Positions 1 to 9,024 of a stretch of 64,000 nt of DNA are shown here, one piece after another. Source of the DNA: Halohasta litchfieldiae (GTDB taxonomy: Archaea; Halobacteriota; Halobacteria; Halobacteriales; Haloferacaceae); assembly GCF_002788215.1 (NCBI RefSeq), contig NZ_CP024845.1, positions 2,170,001 to 2,234,000 of the forward strand, written 5' to 3'. The notes beneath the pieces were generated by a model, which saw only the letters and a list, made by a program, of their open reading frames with translations, was not told the DNA's origin and did no database searches. The first letter of the stretch is position 1, and the number at the start of each line of letters is the position of its first letter. The translations under genes and the position numbers were made by a program.

Positions 1-2
1 CC

Positions 3-2399
3 TCCGATGGCGGTGAGCCGGTGGCCGCCGAGTATTCGTCCGACGACGGTGGCTCTCAATCGTCGGCCGTCGACTGGCAGCATCTCTCTTCGAAGCTCTC
101 GACGGCAATGCAACAGTGCGCCGAGGGTGATCTCACTGTCCGACTCGACGTCGACCACGACGACGACAACGCCGCCGAGGTGGCACGGTCGTTCAACCAC
201 ATGCTCGATGAGTTCGAGGACACGATCCAGACCGTAGACGAGTTTGGCAATCAGGTCGAGGGCGCGACCGAGCGCGTGACCGGCCGCGTCGACGAGGTCA
301 AATCCGCGAGCAAGGAGGTCAGTCACTCCGTGTCGGGCATCTCGGACGATACCGCCAAACAACACGAGATGGTCGACGATCTCTCCAACGAGATCCGGTC
401 GCTGTCGGCAGCCACCGAGGAGGTCGCCTCCTCGGCCAACGAGGTCGCCGAAGCCTCCGAAACTGCCGCCCAGCGCGGCGAGAAAGGCCGCGAGCTGGCG
501 ACAAACGCCCTGGCCGAACTCGACGAGATCGATACGCGCACCAGCCGGACGCTGGAGGCCACCGAGGAACTCGACGAGCTAATTGGCGAGATCGAGGACA
601 TCGCGGAGTTCATCGGCGAGGTCGCCAGCCAGACCAACATCCTCGCGCTCAACGCCTCCATCGAGGCCGCCCGCGCCGGGGAAGCTGGCGAAGGGTTCGC
701 CGTCGTCGCAAACGAGGTCAAAAGTCTCGCCGAGGACGCCGAGGAGGCTGCCGGCGACATCGAGAAATCGATTGGCAACGTCCGCGAACAGGCCGACACC
801 ACCGTCGACGAGATGCACGAAACCCGCGAACGGATCGACGCCGGTGTCGACACCATCGAGGGCGCAGTCAAAACGTTCCGCGAGATCGCAGACGACGTCG
901 AAGAAACCAACGTCGGTGTCCAAGAGATCAGCGAGGCGACCGACAGTCAGGCGAACTCGCTGCAGGAGGCCGCTGCGATGGTCGACGACGTGGGCGATAT
1001 CTCCGACGAGACCGCCGAGCGGTCGGTGACGGCGGCCTCGGCGGCCGAACAGCAGACCACCGCGCTGGCCGAAGTCTCAACCGGTGTGACGACCCTCGAC
1101 GAACGGGTCGACACACTCGACAAACTGGTTAACTCCTACCAGACCCGTGATACCCGCTCCAAGACGTCCGTGGACGCGAACGTCACCTCCATCGAGTTCT
1201 GGCACGCGATGGGTGGCGAAAAGGGGCTGCTGCTCGAAGAGCTGATCCGGGAGTTCGAAGAGCAGGCCGACGGGATCCAGATCAACGCCACCTCGAAAGG
1301 CAGCTACCGCGGTACCTTCCAGTCGACGCTGTCGGCCGCCGAGAAGGGGTCCGGACCGGCGCTGGCCCAAATTTACGAGATCGGGACCGCCCAAGCCCTC
1401 GATAGCGGGGCGTTCACCCCCGTCGAGGGTGTCCTTCCTCGTAGCGTTTCGATGAGCGACTATGTCGACCCCGTGTTGAGCTACTACCGAACCAACGGTA
1501 CGCTGAACTCGATGCCGTTCAACTCCTCGGTGCCGATCCTCTGTTACAACGAGCAGGCCTTCGAGCGGGCCGGACTCGACCCCAACAACCCGCCGACAAC
1601 GTTCGCCGAGGTCACCAGAGCGGCCGAACAGATCGTCGACAACGGCGTCGCCGAGAAGGGAATCACCTTTGCCAACTACTCGTGGTTCGTCGAGCAGTGG
1701 TTCGCAACCGCGGGCCAAGAGATCGTCAACAAACAGAACGGCCGAGCCGGAACGCCCGACGAGGCCTTCTTCGACAGCGATGCGGCCAAGGAAATCTACA
1801 CCTGGTGGACCAACCTCGACCGAGAGGGACTGTATCACAACCCCGGCATGGAGGCCCGCGGGAAGGCCAAATCGGCGTTCTACGAGGGAACCGCGCCGAT
1901 GGTCATCGCCTCCTCCTCATCGGTGGGCGGAATTACCGACGAAGCCTCCTTCGATGTCGGTATCAGCGGCCACCCGACGCCCGGTCAGGGCGAGGGACTC
2001 ATTGTCGGCGGCGCGTCGCTGTGGGTCTCCGAATCGGCCACCCAAGACGAGCGGGATGCAGCTGGCGAGTTCCTCGCGTGGCTCACCCAGCCCGAACAGC
2101 AGGCCCACTGGCACCGCGAGACCGGCTACCTGCCGGTCCACGAGGGTGGTATCGACAAGCTAGAGCGAGATGGTTGGTTCCGACAGAACCCCGGCCACAA
2201 GGTCGCTATCGACCAACTGCTTTCAAGCAAGGACAGCCCCGCCACCAACGGCGCGCGGATCGGCCCGTTCAGCACGGTCCGCACGCTCGTCGGCGAGGCC
2301 TACCCCGACATGGTCGACGGGGATGTAGAGGAGGAACTCGCTCGGCTCAACGACCGGGTCGAACGACAGCTCGAATCCTACAGCCAAAATCAGCGATAG
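3..2399 (+). CDS. Methyl-accepting transducer fused to an extracellular-type solute-binding domain (5' partial)
   Basis: The reading frame is open to the left edge, so the true start lies outside the window; the GTG at 21 is only an internal candidate. The first visible part resembles a HAMP segment (DLTVRLDVD...[10 protein letters not shown]). A long methyl-accepting signalling coiled coil follows, with the conserved tip [20 protein letters not shown] around residue 200-220. From about residue 385 the protein becomes a UgpB/family-1 solute-binding module ([12 protein letters not shown], then [12 protein letters not shown] and [11 protein letters not shown]) that runs almost to the stop. The product should signal to CheA/CheW, sensing through the C-terminal module. 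No membrane segment separates the two parts in the visible sequence, so the binding module appears to lie on the cytoplasmic side, which is odd. Family calls are firm; the ligand is unknown, with a sugar or glycerol phosphate an inference from family only. Confidence 0.88.
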   Translation, partial: SDGGEPVAAEYSSDDGGSQSSAVDWQHLSSKLSTAMQQCAEGDLTVRLDVDHDDDNAAEVARSFNHMLDEFEDTIQTVDEFGNQVEGATERVTGRVDEVKSASKEVSHSVSGISDDTAKQHEMVDDLSNEIRSLSAATEEVASSANEVAEASETAAQRGEKGRELATNALAELDEIDTRTSRTLEATEELDELIGEIEDIAEFIGEVASQTNILALNASIEAARAGEAGEGFAVVANEVKSLAEDAEEAAGDIEKSIGNVREQADTTVDEMHETRERIDAGVDTIEGAVKTFREIADDVEETNVGVQEISEATDSQANSLQEAAAMVDDVGDISDETAERSVTAASAAEQQTTALAEVSTGVTTLDERVDTLDKLVNSYQTRDTRSKTSVDANVTSIEFWHAMGGEKGLLLEELIREFEEQADGIQINATSKGSYRGTFQSTLSAAEKGSGPALAQIYEIGTAQALDSGAFTPVEGVLPRSVSMSDYVDPVLSYYRTNGTLNSMPFNSSVPILCYNEQAFERAGLDPNNPPTTFAEVTRAAEQIVDNGVAEKGITFANYSWFVEQWFATAGQEIVNKQNGRAGTPDEAFFDSDAAKEIYTWWTNLDREGLYHNPGMEARGKAKSAFYEGTAPMVIASSSSVGGITDEASFDVGISGHPTPGQGEGLIVGGASLWVSESATQDERDAAGEFLAWLTQPEQQAHWHRETGYLPVHEGGIDKLERDGWFRQNPGHKVAIDQLLSSKDSPATNGARIGPFSTVRTLVGEAYPDMVDGDVEEELARLNDRVERQLESYSQNQR

Positions 2400-2468
2400 C
2401 CGTCTCCAAATTGTCTGTTACTTTCCAACTGGCATCAGTGTAAAGACCGTCGGGGACGACATCCTAGT

Positions 2469-2762
2469 ATGGAACGCACACTGACTGTCGTCCCGGATGA
2501 TGGACTTCACGCACGCCCAGCAGCGACCTTCGTCGAAACCGCCGGTGGGTTCGACGCCAACATAACTGTCGAAGCTGTCGAGGGCAACCGCCCGGCAGTG
2601 TCGGCCGACAGCATGCTCGGCGTCACTGGGCTCGGTGTCCGTGGCGGTGACGAGGTCCGACTGGTCGCCACTGGTCCCGATGCCGAGGCTGCTCTCGACG
2701 CGCTCGAAGCGATTCTGTCGATGCCAGAAGACGAACTCGACGAGGCCGGTGGAACGCGGTGA
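2469..2762 (+). CDS. ptsH: Phosphocarrier protein HPr
   Basis: A 97-residue HPr, the small cytoplasmic carrier that takes phosphate from enzyme I and passes it to PTS acceptor proteins. The active-site motif GLHARPA is present near the N-terminus with the phosphorylated histidine at residue 14. A serine-containing segment (SADSMLGVTGLG) occupies the place of the regulatory Ser-46 region of bacterial HPr. The stop overlaps the start of the enzyme I gene by four bases (GTGA), so the two are surely co-translated. The only PTS acceptor in the window is DhaM at 6702-7082, which suggests that dihydroxyacetone phosphorylation is at least one use of this carrier. Confidence 0.95.
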   Translation: MERTLTVVPDDGLHARPAATFVETAGGFDANITVEAVEGNRPAVSADSMLGVTGLGVRGGDEVRLVATGPDAEAALDALEAILSMPEDELDEAGGTR

Positions 2763-4498
2763 GCCAACGACAGTTCGAGGGGATCGGTGCCACCCCAACG
2801 GTCGGTATCGGCACTGCGGTGTGGTACCGACCAACCAACGTCACTGACCTCGGCGAGCCACCACAGTCCGACAGCGTCGACCCAGCCGCTGAACGCGAGC
2901 GGTTCGACGCGAGCCAAGACGACGCCGAGGCCGAACTGAAAGCCGAACGCGAGCAAACACGAGAGCGTGTCGGCGACGAGGAGGCTGCGGTGTTCGACGC
3001 CCATCTCCAGTTCCTCCGGGATCCACAGATCGAATCCGGCGTCCAAGACGCCGTCGACGATGGCCTTCCGGCCCCACATGCGGTCAAACAGGCCTTCGAA
3101 GGCCCAATCGAGCAGTTCGAGGGGATGGACGGGATGATGGCCGAACGCGCCGACGACCTGCGGGATATCCGGGACCGCTTGCTCCGCCTGCTGACCGGCA
3201 GCGAGCGAACCGACCTCGGTGAGCTACCGGATGGCTCGGTCATCCTCGCAGAACTCCTTACACCGAGTGACACAGCCCAACTCGACCCGGAGGCGGTTGC
3301 GGGGATTGCGACGATCAAGGGCGGTCGAACCGCCCACGCCGCGATCATCGCCCGTTCGCTGGGGATTCCAGCGGTCGTCGGTATCGGTGAGGCTCTCCGA
3401 GAGATCGACGACGGCACACAGGTCGTCGTCGACGGTGAGGCCGAAGCCGTCATCGCCAACCCAAACGAAGAGACCCGCACGCGGGCCGCCGAGTCGACCC
3501 AAACACCGGTTATCAGCGAGTCAGTCTCGACTACCGACGGCACGGCCATCGAAGTCGCCGCAAATCTCGGCACGCCGGCCGAGGCCGAACCGGCGGTCGA
3601 CCGCGGGGCCGACGGTGTCGGCCTGTTCCGCACCGAGTTCTGCTTTCTCGACCGGCAGTCGCCGCCCGACGAAGCCGAACAGTTTGCGGCCTACCACTCG
3701 GTCTGTGAGACGTTCGCCGAGGGTGTCGACAGCGAGGCTACTGCCTCGAAGCCCGACAGCGAAGATGAGCCACGAATCGTCGTCCGCACGGCGGATATCG
3801 GCGGCGACAAACCCATCGACTATCTGGATATCGACGCTGAACAAAACGGCTTTCTCGGCGCACGCGGGGTTCGGCTCTCGTTGGAGGAACACGCTGACCT
3901 CTTTGAGACACAGCTCCGCGCCTTACTCCGTGTTGCGGCGACCGACGCCGGAGCGGGACTGGCGGTTATGTTCCCCCTCGTGTCGACGGTCGAGGAACTG
4001 GAGGCTGCACTCGACCGCGTTGAGGAGATTGCCGACGACCTCGACAGTGAGGGCGTCGACTACGCCATCCCCGAACTCGGTGTGATGATCGAAACCCCGG
4101 CCTCGACGTATCTGGCCGACACCTTCGCCGAGCGCGTCGACTTTCTGTCGATTGGAACCAACGATCTCACCCAGTACGTTCAAGCCGCCCAGCGGGATCT
4201 CGACCGGATGAACGATTATCAGGACCCACTGGCTCCCGGCGTGATCCGAGCCATCGACCGCACCGTCACCGCAGGCCACGCGGGCGGCGCGTGGGTCGGC
4301 ATGTGTGGCGAGATGGCCGGCGATCCGGACCTCACCGAACTCCTCGTCGGGCTTGGGCTCGACGAGCTCTCGATGAGCGCGGTCACGATTCCGGACGTCA
4401 AAACGGCAATCCAGGATGTCGACGTCGAGTCGGCCGAACAACTGGCTGCGTCGGTTCTCGACGCCGAGACGCGGGCCGACGTGTACGACCGGCTGTGA
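2759..4498 (+). CDS. ptsI: PEP-protein phosphotransferase (PTS enzyme I)
   Basis: A 579-residue enzyme I, the cytoplasmic enzyme that autophosphorylates with phosphoenolpyruvate and charges HPr. Three blocks are visible in order: an N-terminal HPr-binding region, the phosphohistidine swivel domain with GGRTAHAAIIARSLGIPAVVG (active His at about residue 193), and a C-terminal PEP-binding barrel with GLFRTEF, IGTNDLTQYVQA and the conserved cysteine in VGMCGEMAGD. Length matches the bacterial family (about 570). It starts with GTG inside the HPr stop codon. It converges on the ligase gene with only one base between the two stop codons. The family in haloarchaea is thought to derive from bacteria. 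Confidence 0.95.
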   Translation: MSQRQFEGIGATPTVGIGTAVWYRPTNVTDLGEPPQSDSVDPAAERERFDASQDDAEAELKAEREQTRERVGDEEAAVFDAHLQFLRDPQIESGVQDAVDDGLPAPHAVKQAFEGPIEQFEGMDGMMAERADDLRDIRDRLLRLLTGSERTDLGELPDGSVILAELLTPSDTAQLDPEAVAGIATIKGGRTAHAAIIARSLGIPAVVGIGEALREIDDGTQVVVDGEAEAVIANPNEETRTRAAESTQTPVISESVSTTDGTAIEVAANLGTPAEAEPAVDRGADGVGLFRTEFCFLDRQSPPDEAEQFAAYHSVCETFAEGVDSEATASKPDSEDEPRIVVRTADIGGDKPIDYLDIDAEQNGFLGARGVRLSLEEHADLFETQLRALLRVAATDAGAGLAVMFPLVSTVEELEAALDRVEEIADDLDSEGVDYAIPELGVMIETPASTYLADTFAERVDFLSIGTNDLTQYVQAAQRDLDRMNDYQDPLAPGVIRAIDRTVTAGHAGGAWVGMCGEMAGDPDLTELLVGLGLDELSMSAVTIPDVKTAIQDVDVESAEQLAASVLDAETRADVYDRL

Positions 4499-4499
4499 A

Positions 4500-5735
4500 C
4501 TAGCGGCTGGCGGATTTTAGCTGATACTCCCGGTAGGAATCCTCGAAGACGATCCGGTTCGTTTTCAGATCCCGCTCGATTTCCAGTGAGCCAGCGTCCT
4601 CGACTGCGGTCGGCACCGAGTCGACATGGTGGACGCGGATATGCTCGATCACACCGTCACCAACCGCACTAAACGCCTCTTTTATCGGTGGGCTCCGAGC
4701 GAACAGGTTCGTTCGGAACACTGCCCCGTCGGTGGGGTCGCCGCCAGCCACGTAGATGTCGACTGCGGGTTTCATCTCGGGACGAGAGACGACAGCGGTC
4801 CACTCGTCGATACCATGCCCATACGTCTCCTCGATGGCCGTCTGTAGCTGCTGTTCGTACAGCGGTGCCCCGCCGAGATTGATCGTATCGTCCTCCCGAC
4901 CCAGCACGCGGAGTCGGGGGATATCGTTGTCTTGGGGGAGTACCGTGACGATATCGCCGATTCGGTACCGGGTAAACGGAAACCCCTCCCGGTGTGGGTC
5001 CGACACAAGGAGTGAGCCGGTTCGCTGGCGTGTTAGCTCTCGGATGTCGACTGGTGTCCCCGTCTCGTCGTCGTCCGGGATGATCTCGAAGACGAGTTTG
5101 TCCACCAGCGGTACGAGCTTCTGTGTCTCGTCGGTTCCAACCGCGAGCACGTCCGCCTCGACGGAGCCGTACAGACTGCGAAGCTCCTCGAACCCCCACT
5201 GCTGGCGGAGCTGTGTCCGGAGATGCGGCGGGAGATGATCACCGAACAGCAATCCCAATCGGAGGTTCGGGAACACCTCGTGGGGCAGGCCGTAGTTGGC
5301 GGCGATTTCCTCGCCAATCGATTGGGCGACCAAAGGGGTTGCAAACAGCGCGGTGACCTCGGTTGCCTCTTGCCACTCGATTATTTGCTTGTAATCGTTG
5401 AACGACCGATTGAGGACGTCGGCCCCGAGTTCACGGGAGCCGGATCGACTCGCCCACCCCGAAATCCCGTCGAGCGGGGCGGCCAACGTCATCACGACAT
5501 CATCCGACTGGAGTCCTGCCAGTTCAAAGGCGTGGGCCTCGTGTCGTTTCTGGGCCGGGAGCTGTGTGTAGGCGTAGGGAATTCGTTTCGGCTCGCCGTT
5601 CGTTCCGGAGGTTTCGAACAGCATCGTCTCGTCTGTCGCGGCCTCCGCGCCGCGTGCTTCCAGCTCGGCGGCGGTGATGATGTCGTCGCCAGCGGTGTCG
5701 TGGTCGACGTGTTCGTTGTGCAGTGTGGGCGACAT
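4500..5735 (-). CDS. Adenylate-forming ligase, PaaK/LuxE-like
   Basis: About 411 residues. The phosphate-binding loop ETSGTNGEPKRIPY, the YRIGDIV motif and GREDDTINLGG are signatures of the ANL (acyl/aryl adenylate-forming) superfamily, closest in style to phenylacetate-CoA ligase and LuxE-like enzymes. Such enzymes activate a carboxylic acid with ATP, usually for transfer to CoA or a protein thiol. The ATG at 5735 lies just after the stop of the upstream methyltransferase (two-base gap), so the two form one transcription unit; an in-frame extension upstream would overlap that gene and is less likely. The substrate cannot be read from sequence. A C-terminal lysine (DLKTNRIV) could be the usual catalytic lysine. 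Placement beside the dihydroxyacetone kinase genes may be coincidental. Confidence 0.75.
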   Translation of the reverse strand: MSPTLHNEHVDHDTAGDDIITAAELEARGAEAATDETMLFETSGTNGEPKRIPYAYTQLPAQKRHEAHAFELAGLQSDDVVMTLAAPLDGISGWASRSGSRELGADVLNRSFNDYKQIIEWQEATEVTALFATPLVAQSIGEEIAANYGLPHEVFPNLRLGLLFGDHLPPHLRTQLRQQWGFEELRSLYGSVEADVLAVGTDETQKLVPLVDKLVFEIIPDDDETGTPVDIRELTRQRTGSLLVSDPHREGFPFTRYRIGDIVTVLPQDNDIPRLRVLGREDDTINLGGAPLYEQQLQTAIEETYGHGIDEWTAVVSRPEMKPAVDIYVAGGDPTDGAVFRTNLFARSPPIKEAFSAVGDGVIEHIRVHHVDSVPTAVEDAGSLEIERDLKTNRIVFEDSYREYQLKSASR

Positions 5736-5737
5736 CG

Positions 5738-6580
5738 TTAGGACTCGGTTTCCAGTACGTAGAGTGGAATCTCTGGACCTGCCTGTGGGTTTGCCCGCTG
5801 TTCCTCGACGACTGATTCGGCCCACTCTCGACGCTCGTCGTCATCGAGTAGTTCCATCGGATACAACAACCCAGCTGCGTCGGCCGAAAGCGTGTCCTGC
5901 CGAACAACCGAGAGGCCACGCTGTTCGAACACCGTTTTCAGCCGGTCTTCCGGGAACGCGTACTGATGCCAGCTCGTCTGCTCGCCGTCGACGGTAATGT
6001 CGGTCATCTCCATATACGGCAGCTCCCGTTTTTCGTCCCATCCGGCGAACTCGGGGAACAGTTCGGTGGCCGTCTCATCCGGCACGGTGAGTATCAGTAT
6101 TCCGTCTTCGCTCAGGGCCTCGGCTAGTGCGCGTATCATCCTGAGTGGATCGGCCGTATCCTGCACCATATTGATTGCATAGATAACATCCAGCGGCCGA
6201 AGCTCCGGGAGTACGCGTTCGGCATCACCACCGACAACGACGACGTTCTCGCTGTCGACAAACCGACCCTGTGCGACGTCGTATGCACCGGCTGCAAACT
6301 CGATACCGAGTACTTTCGACGACTGATACCGCTCAGCGAGCGCCGCGGTGAGCACACCGGCTCCACAGCCGATATCGCCGATCCGACAGGCTGACTGGTC
6401 GGTCAATCCAGCCGTCTCGGCCGGTATCTGGAGTAGCTCTTCGCGGGACTCCCCCACTCCCGTCGGTGAGATCCAACTGACCGAGTCGGTGTCCAGTCGC
6501 TGTGATGCAATAAAATCAGCAACCTCTGTCCGTGTCTCTGACCGTTGTTGTGGGTCTGTGAGCGAATCCTGTCCAACCAT
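5738..6580 (-). CDS. SAM-dependent methyltransferase (class I)
   Basis: 280 residues with a clear Rossmann methyltransferase core. Motif I is IGDIGCGAGVLTAAL (about residues 87-101), followed by the acidic ligand in VLGIEFA and the motif-IV-like region LDVIYAINMVQDTADP. The C-terminal part probably shapes the acceptor site; the acceptor is unknown. The gene immediately precedes the adenylate-forming ligase with a two-base gap, so the pair may modify or activate the same small carboxylic acid. Its upstream region (about 6581-6660) is strikingly AT-rich for this genome and probably holds its own promoter, which separates it from the dha genes. Confidence 0.82.
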   Translation of the reverse strand: MVGQDSLTDPQQRSETRTEVADFIASQRLDTDSVSWISPTGVGESREELLQIPAETAGLTDQSACRIGDIGCGAGVLTAALAERYQSSKVLGIEFAAGAYDVAQGRFVDSENVVVVGGDAERVLPELRPLDVIYAINMVQDTADPLRMIRALAEALSEDGILILTVPDETATELFPEFAGWDEKRELPYMEMTDITVDGEQTSWHQYAFPEDRLKTVFEQRGLSVVRQDTLSADAAGLLYPMELLDDDERREWAESVVEEQRANPQAGPEIPLYVLETES

Positions 6581-6584
6581 ATAA

Positions 6585-6660
6585 TATACTTACAGTCACA
6601 GTACGAATAGTTTACTGATAAGAATTATAGATAGATTCGTATAAAATATGGATGGTGTTG
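6585..6660 (-). promoter_or_regulatory. AT-rich promoter region of the methyltransferase-ligase unit
   Basis: The stretch upstream of the methyltransferase start is rich in TATA-like strings (TATATT, TTATAG, TATAAAAT) and contrasts with the GC-rich surroundings. It suggests independent transcription of the two downstream genes rather than read-through from dhaM. The exact box cannot be chosen by eye. Confidence 0.45.
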
Positions 6661-6701
6661 GTGGCTGACCGTGACACCTATTCCAAACGGGCGGCGGCTG
6701 C

Positions 6702-7082
6702 TCAGGATAGCTTTCGGTAGGTCTGTGCTTCTTCGGCCTTCTCGACGACGCTGTCGACGGTGGCCTTTTTACTGGTGGCTTCGACAGCCGCGTTGAGTGT
6801 CCCTTCGAGAATCGGGGCATCGGCGATTACCGCCTCAGTGTCACCCATCTCGATAGCGAGTTCGGCGTTCATCACTGCGCTGCCGAGGTCGACAAGGACG
6901 ACGACTCCCTCACCGTCGTCGGCGGCCTCGATCTTCTCTTGGATTCGTGTGGCGTCGGTACCGATCTCGCCGTCATCGCCGCCCGCGGGTTTGAGTGGGG
7001 CGTCGCCACCCATCTCGGCGGCGAGTTCGCAGATCCCCTCGGCGGCTTTCGCGCTGTGGGAGACGACAACGAGTCCGATCAC
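6702..7082 (-). CDS. dhaM: PTS-dependent dihydroxyacetone kinase, phosphotransferase subunit DhaM
   Basis: 126 residues of the EIIA-mannose fold. The N-terminus IGLVVVSHSAKAAEG places the phosphorylated histidine at residue 9, followed by VVVLVDLGSAVMNAELAIE, typical of DhaM. It takes phosphate from HPr and re-phosphorylates the ADP bound to DhaL. Unlike the E. coli protein, which also carries HPr- and enzyme I-like domains, this is a single domain and must depend on separate HPr/enzyme I such as those at 2469-4498. The GTG start overlaps the dhaL stop by four bases, giving tight coupling. Confidence 0.93.
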   Translation of the reverse strand: MIGLVVVSHSAKAAEGICELAAEMGGDAPLKPAGGDDGEIGTDATRIQEKIEAADDGEGVVVLVDLGSAVMNAELAIEMGDTEAVIADAPILEGTLNAAVEATSKKATVDSVVEKAEEAQTYRKLS

Positions 7083-7798
7083 GCGTCGTCCTCATCTGCG
7101 TCGGGTGTTTCGTCCGGAATCGTCGGCGAGCGGGCGTCGACATCGGTCTCGCCATCGAGGTAGTCGTCGGCTACCGACAGTAACTCCTGCATAATGAACC
7201 ACGTCGAGGTCGCACCGGGGTCTTGATGGCCGACCGACCGCCAGCCCAGATAGGAGGCTCGTCCCTTCTGTGCCCGGATCGGAACGGTGAACTCCACGCC
7301 ACGTTCGGCGGCCGCGGTCGACTTTGCGAGGGCGGTCAGCGGTGGCAGATCGTCGACCTCAATCGACTTTTTGTAGGTGTGGACCGCCGGCGTCAGCGCG
7401 TCGACCATCGTCTTTGCGCCGAGTTGTGCATCGCCCCGATCTTTGACTTTCTCCAAATACGCCTCCGCGAATGCAACTGAAGTTTCGGCGGTCACTCCGT
7501 CGTCGAGCGTCTGGCTGGCGCTCATAATCGATCCTCCATACAGTGGGCCCGAGGCCCCGCCGACCTTCGAGATCAGCGTGACGCCCATCTTTTTGACCAA
7601 CTCTTGGGGCGTCGACTCGGTGTCGTCTTTGACTGCATCGGCGGCTGCCCGAAAGCCGCGGGCGAGATTCGAACCGTGGTCGGCATCACCAATCGCTGAA
7701 TCCAGCTCAGTCAAATACTCTTTTTCGGCCTCAAGCCGGTCGGCGACCGCTTCTGCGGCTGCCCGAATTGCTTCCTGCTGTGTCTCTTCATCTACCAT
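7079..7798 (-). CDS. dhaL: Dihydroxyacetone kinase, ADP-binding subunit DhaL
   Basis: 239 residues. DhaL holds a tightly bound nucleotide and carries phosphate from DhaM to the substrate bound in DhaK. The magnesium/nucleotide motif SAIGDADHGSNLARGF is near residues 33-48, and GVTLISKVGGASGPLYGG and RASYLGWRSVGHQDPGA are also typical. The acidic C-terminal extension (about 25 residues) is haloarchaeal in style. A TATA-like element about 30 bases upstream (7824-7834) suggests it can be transcribed independently of dhaK. It overlaps dhaM by four bases. Confidence 0.95.
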   Translation of the reverse strand: MVDEETQQEAIRAAAEAVADRLEAEKEYLTELDSAIGDADHGSNLARGFRAAADAVKDDTESTPQELVKKMGVTLISKVGGASGPLYGGSIMSASQTLDDGVTAETSVAFAEAYLEKVKDRGDAQLGAKTMVDALTPAVHTYKKSIEVDDLPPLTALAKSTAAAERGVEFTVPIRAQKGRASYLGWRSVGHQDPGATSTWFIMQELLSVADDYLDGETDVDARSPTIPDETPDADEDDA

Positions 7799-7823
7799 AT
7801 GCTATGAGTGTCGCCCGAACGTC

Positions 7824-7834
7824 AAAGTATTTAT
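7824..7834 (-). promoter_or_regulatory. Probable TATA box of dhaL-dhaM
   Basis: On the minus strand the segment reads ATAAATACTTT, centred about 31 bases before the dhaL ATG, the spacing expected for a leaderless haloarchaeal transcript. Confidence 0.5.
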
Positions 7835-7842
7835 GTCGAACG

Positions 7843-7897
7843 ATAATGGTAATCTGGAAATACGTATCAGTTACACTGTCTCTCCGTCGACCATTAT
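7843..7897. repeat. Spaced 8-bp inverted repeat in the dhaK-dhaL gap
   Basis: ATAATGGT at 7843-7850 and its exact complement ACCATTAT at 7890-7897 lie in the 127-base gap between dhaK and dhaL, just upstream of the dhaL TATA box. It could be a regulator site or part of the dhaK 3' end. Confidence 0.4.
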
Positions 7898-7925
7898 AAA
7901 AAAAGTAGACTGCGAAATTGCGAGT

Positions 7926-8921
7926 TCAGACGGTGAGTCCGGGCGTATCGGCCGTGGCAGTGAGGAGTTCTTTGAGCTCCTCGTCGACCGCCGCGATGGT
8001 GATCGAGGCTCCCATCATATCGAGGGAAGTCATGTAGTCGCCGACCCACGCGTCCCACGCTTCGAGGTCGTGGTCGTCGACGATCTCTTGGAGTCTGCGG
8101 TTGAGGATGAACAGCTCGGACTGCGGAGTGCCACCCATGCCGTTGACCATCGTGATGATCTCTTGGCCCTCGTCGAGATCAAGGTCTTCGAGGACCTTCT
8201 CGGTGAGGTGATCGGTGATTTCGTCGGCGCTCATCATGTCGACGCGCTCGGTGCCCGGCTCGCCGTGAATCCCGATTCCGAGTTCGATTTCGTCCTCCGG
8301 TAGATCAAACGTTGGCTCACCCTTGTCGGGTGTGACACAGGAGGTGAGTGCGACCCCCATTGTCGCGACGTTGTCGATCATCTTGTTGGCGACGCGTTCG
8401 ACCTCGTCGAGATCCGCGCCCTCGGCGGCTTTTGCCCCCGCAACTTTGTGAACGAAGATCGTGCCCGCAACGCCCCGTCGACCACTGGTATATAACGAGT
8501 CTTCGACGGCCACGTCGTCGTTGACGACCACCTGTCTGACATCCGCGTCCTCCATTTCGGCCATCTCACCAGCTGTTTCGAAGTTCATCACGTCGCCTTC
8601 GTAGTTTTTGACGACACAGAGGACGCCTTCGCCGGAGTCACAGGCCTGGATCATCTCGTTGAGCTGGTCGGCAGTCGGCGAAGTGAACACCTCACCGGCA
8701 GCCGCCCCATCCAACATTCCGTCGCCAATAAAGCCAGCGTGTGTGGGTTCGTGACCACTCCCACCGCCGGAGACGATTCCAACTTTGCCCGAAACGGGTC
8801 CGTCAGCCCGGACAAGTACTTCGATATCATCCAACCGGCGCAGCCGTTCCGGATACGCCGCGACCATTCCATCGAGCATTTCGTCGACGACTGCCTCCGG
8901 ACTGTTGATGAGTTTCTTCAT
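7926..8921 (-). CDS. dhaK: Dihydroxyacetone kinase, substrate-binding subunit DhaK
   Basis: 331 residues, the usual DhaK length. It binds dihydroxyacetone covalently through a histidine and receives phosphate from DhaL to make dihydroxyacetone phosphate, feeding glycolysis/gluconeogenesis. Visible signatures are the glycine-rich loop VSGGGSGHEPTHAGFIG (about residues 50-66) and GIGIHGEPG, which contains the substrate-binding histidine. The start is ATG at 8921; a TATA-like string lies roughly 30 bases upstream on the minus strand. It is the first gene of the minus-strand dha series and diverges from the phosphoglycolate phosphatase gene. Confidence 0.96.
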   Translation of the reverse strand: MKKLINSPEAVVDEMLDGMVAAYPERLRRLDDIEVLVRADGPVSGKVGIVSGGGSGHEPTHAGFIGDGMLDGAAAGEVFTSPTADQLNEMIQACDSGEGVLCVVKNYEGDVMNFETAGEMAEMEDADVRQVVVNDDVAVEDSLYTSGRRGVAGTIFVHKVAGAKAAEGADLDEVERVANKMIDNVATMGVALTSCVTPDKGEPTFDLPEDEIELGIGIHGEPGTERVDMMSADEITDHLTEKVLEDLDLDEGQEIITMVNGMGGTPQSELFILNRRLQEIVDDHDLEAWDAWVGDYMTSLDMMGASITIAAVDEELKELLTATADTPGLTV

Positions 8922-8996
8922 GCCTCAGCATCTATTACATCATCTATTATCATAAAGGTATTTTCTATCCAACTGACACCGCTGCTTGTCGTGACG

Positions 8997-9004
8997 TTTT
9001 ATAT
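8997..9004 (+). promoter_or_regulatory. TATA box of the phosphatase gene
   Basis: TTTTATAT lies 21-28 bases before the ATG at 9025, so the mRNA is probably leaderless. Confidence 0.6.
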
Positions 9005-9024
9005 CGCTCTCACAAAGGCTTGGT

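Noticed and set aside
323-910. 195-residue frame antisense to the transducer gene
   Set aside because: It is Ser/Ala-rich shadow sequence of the coiled-coil gene on the other strand, without family character.
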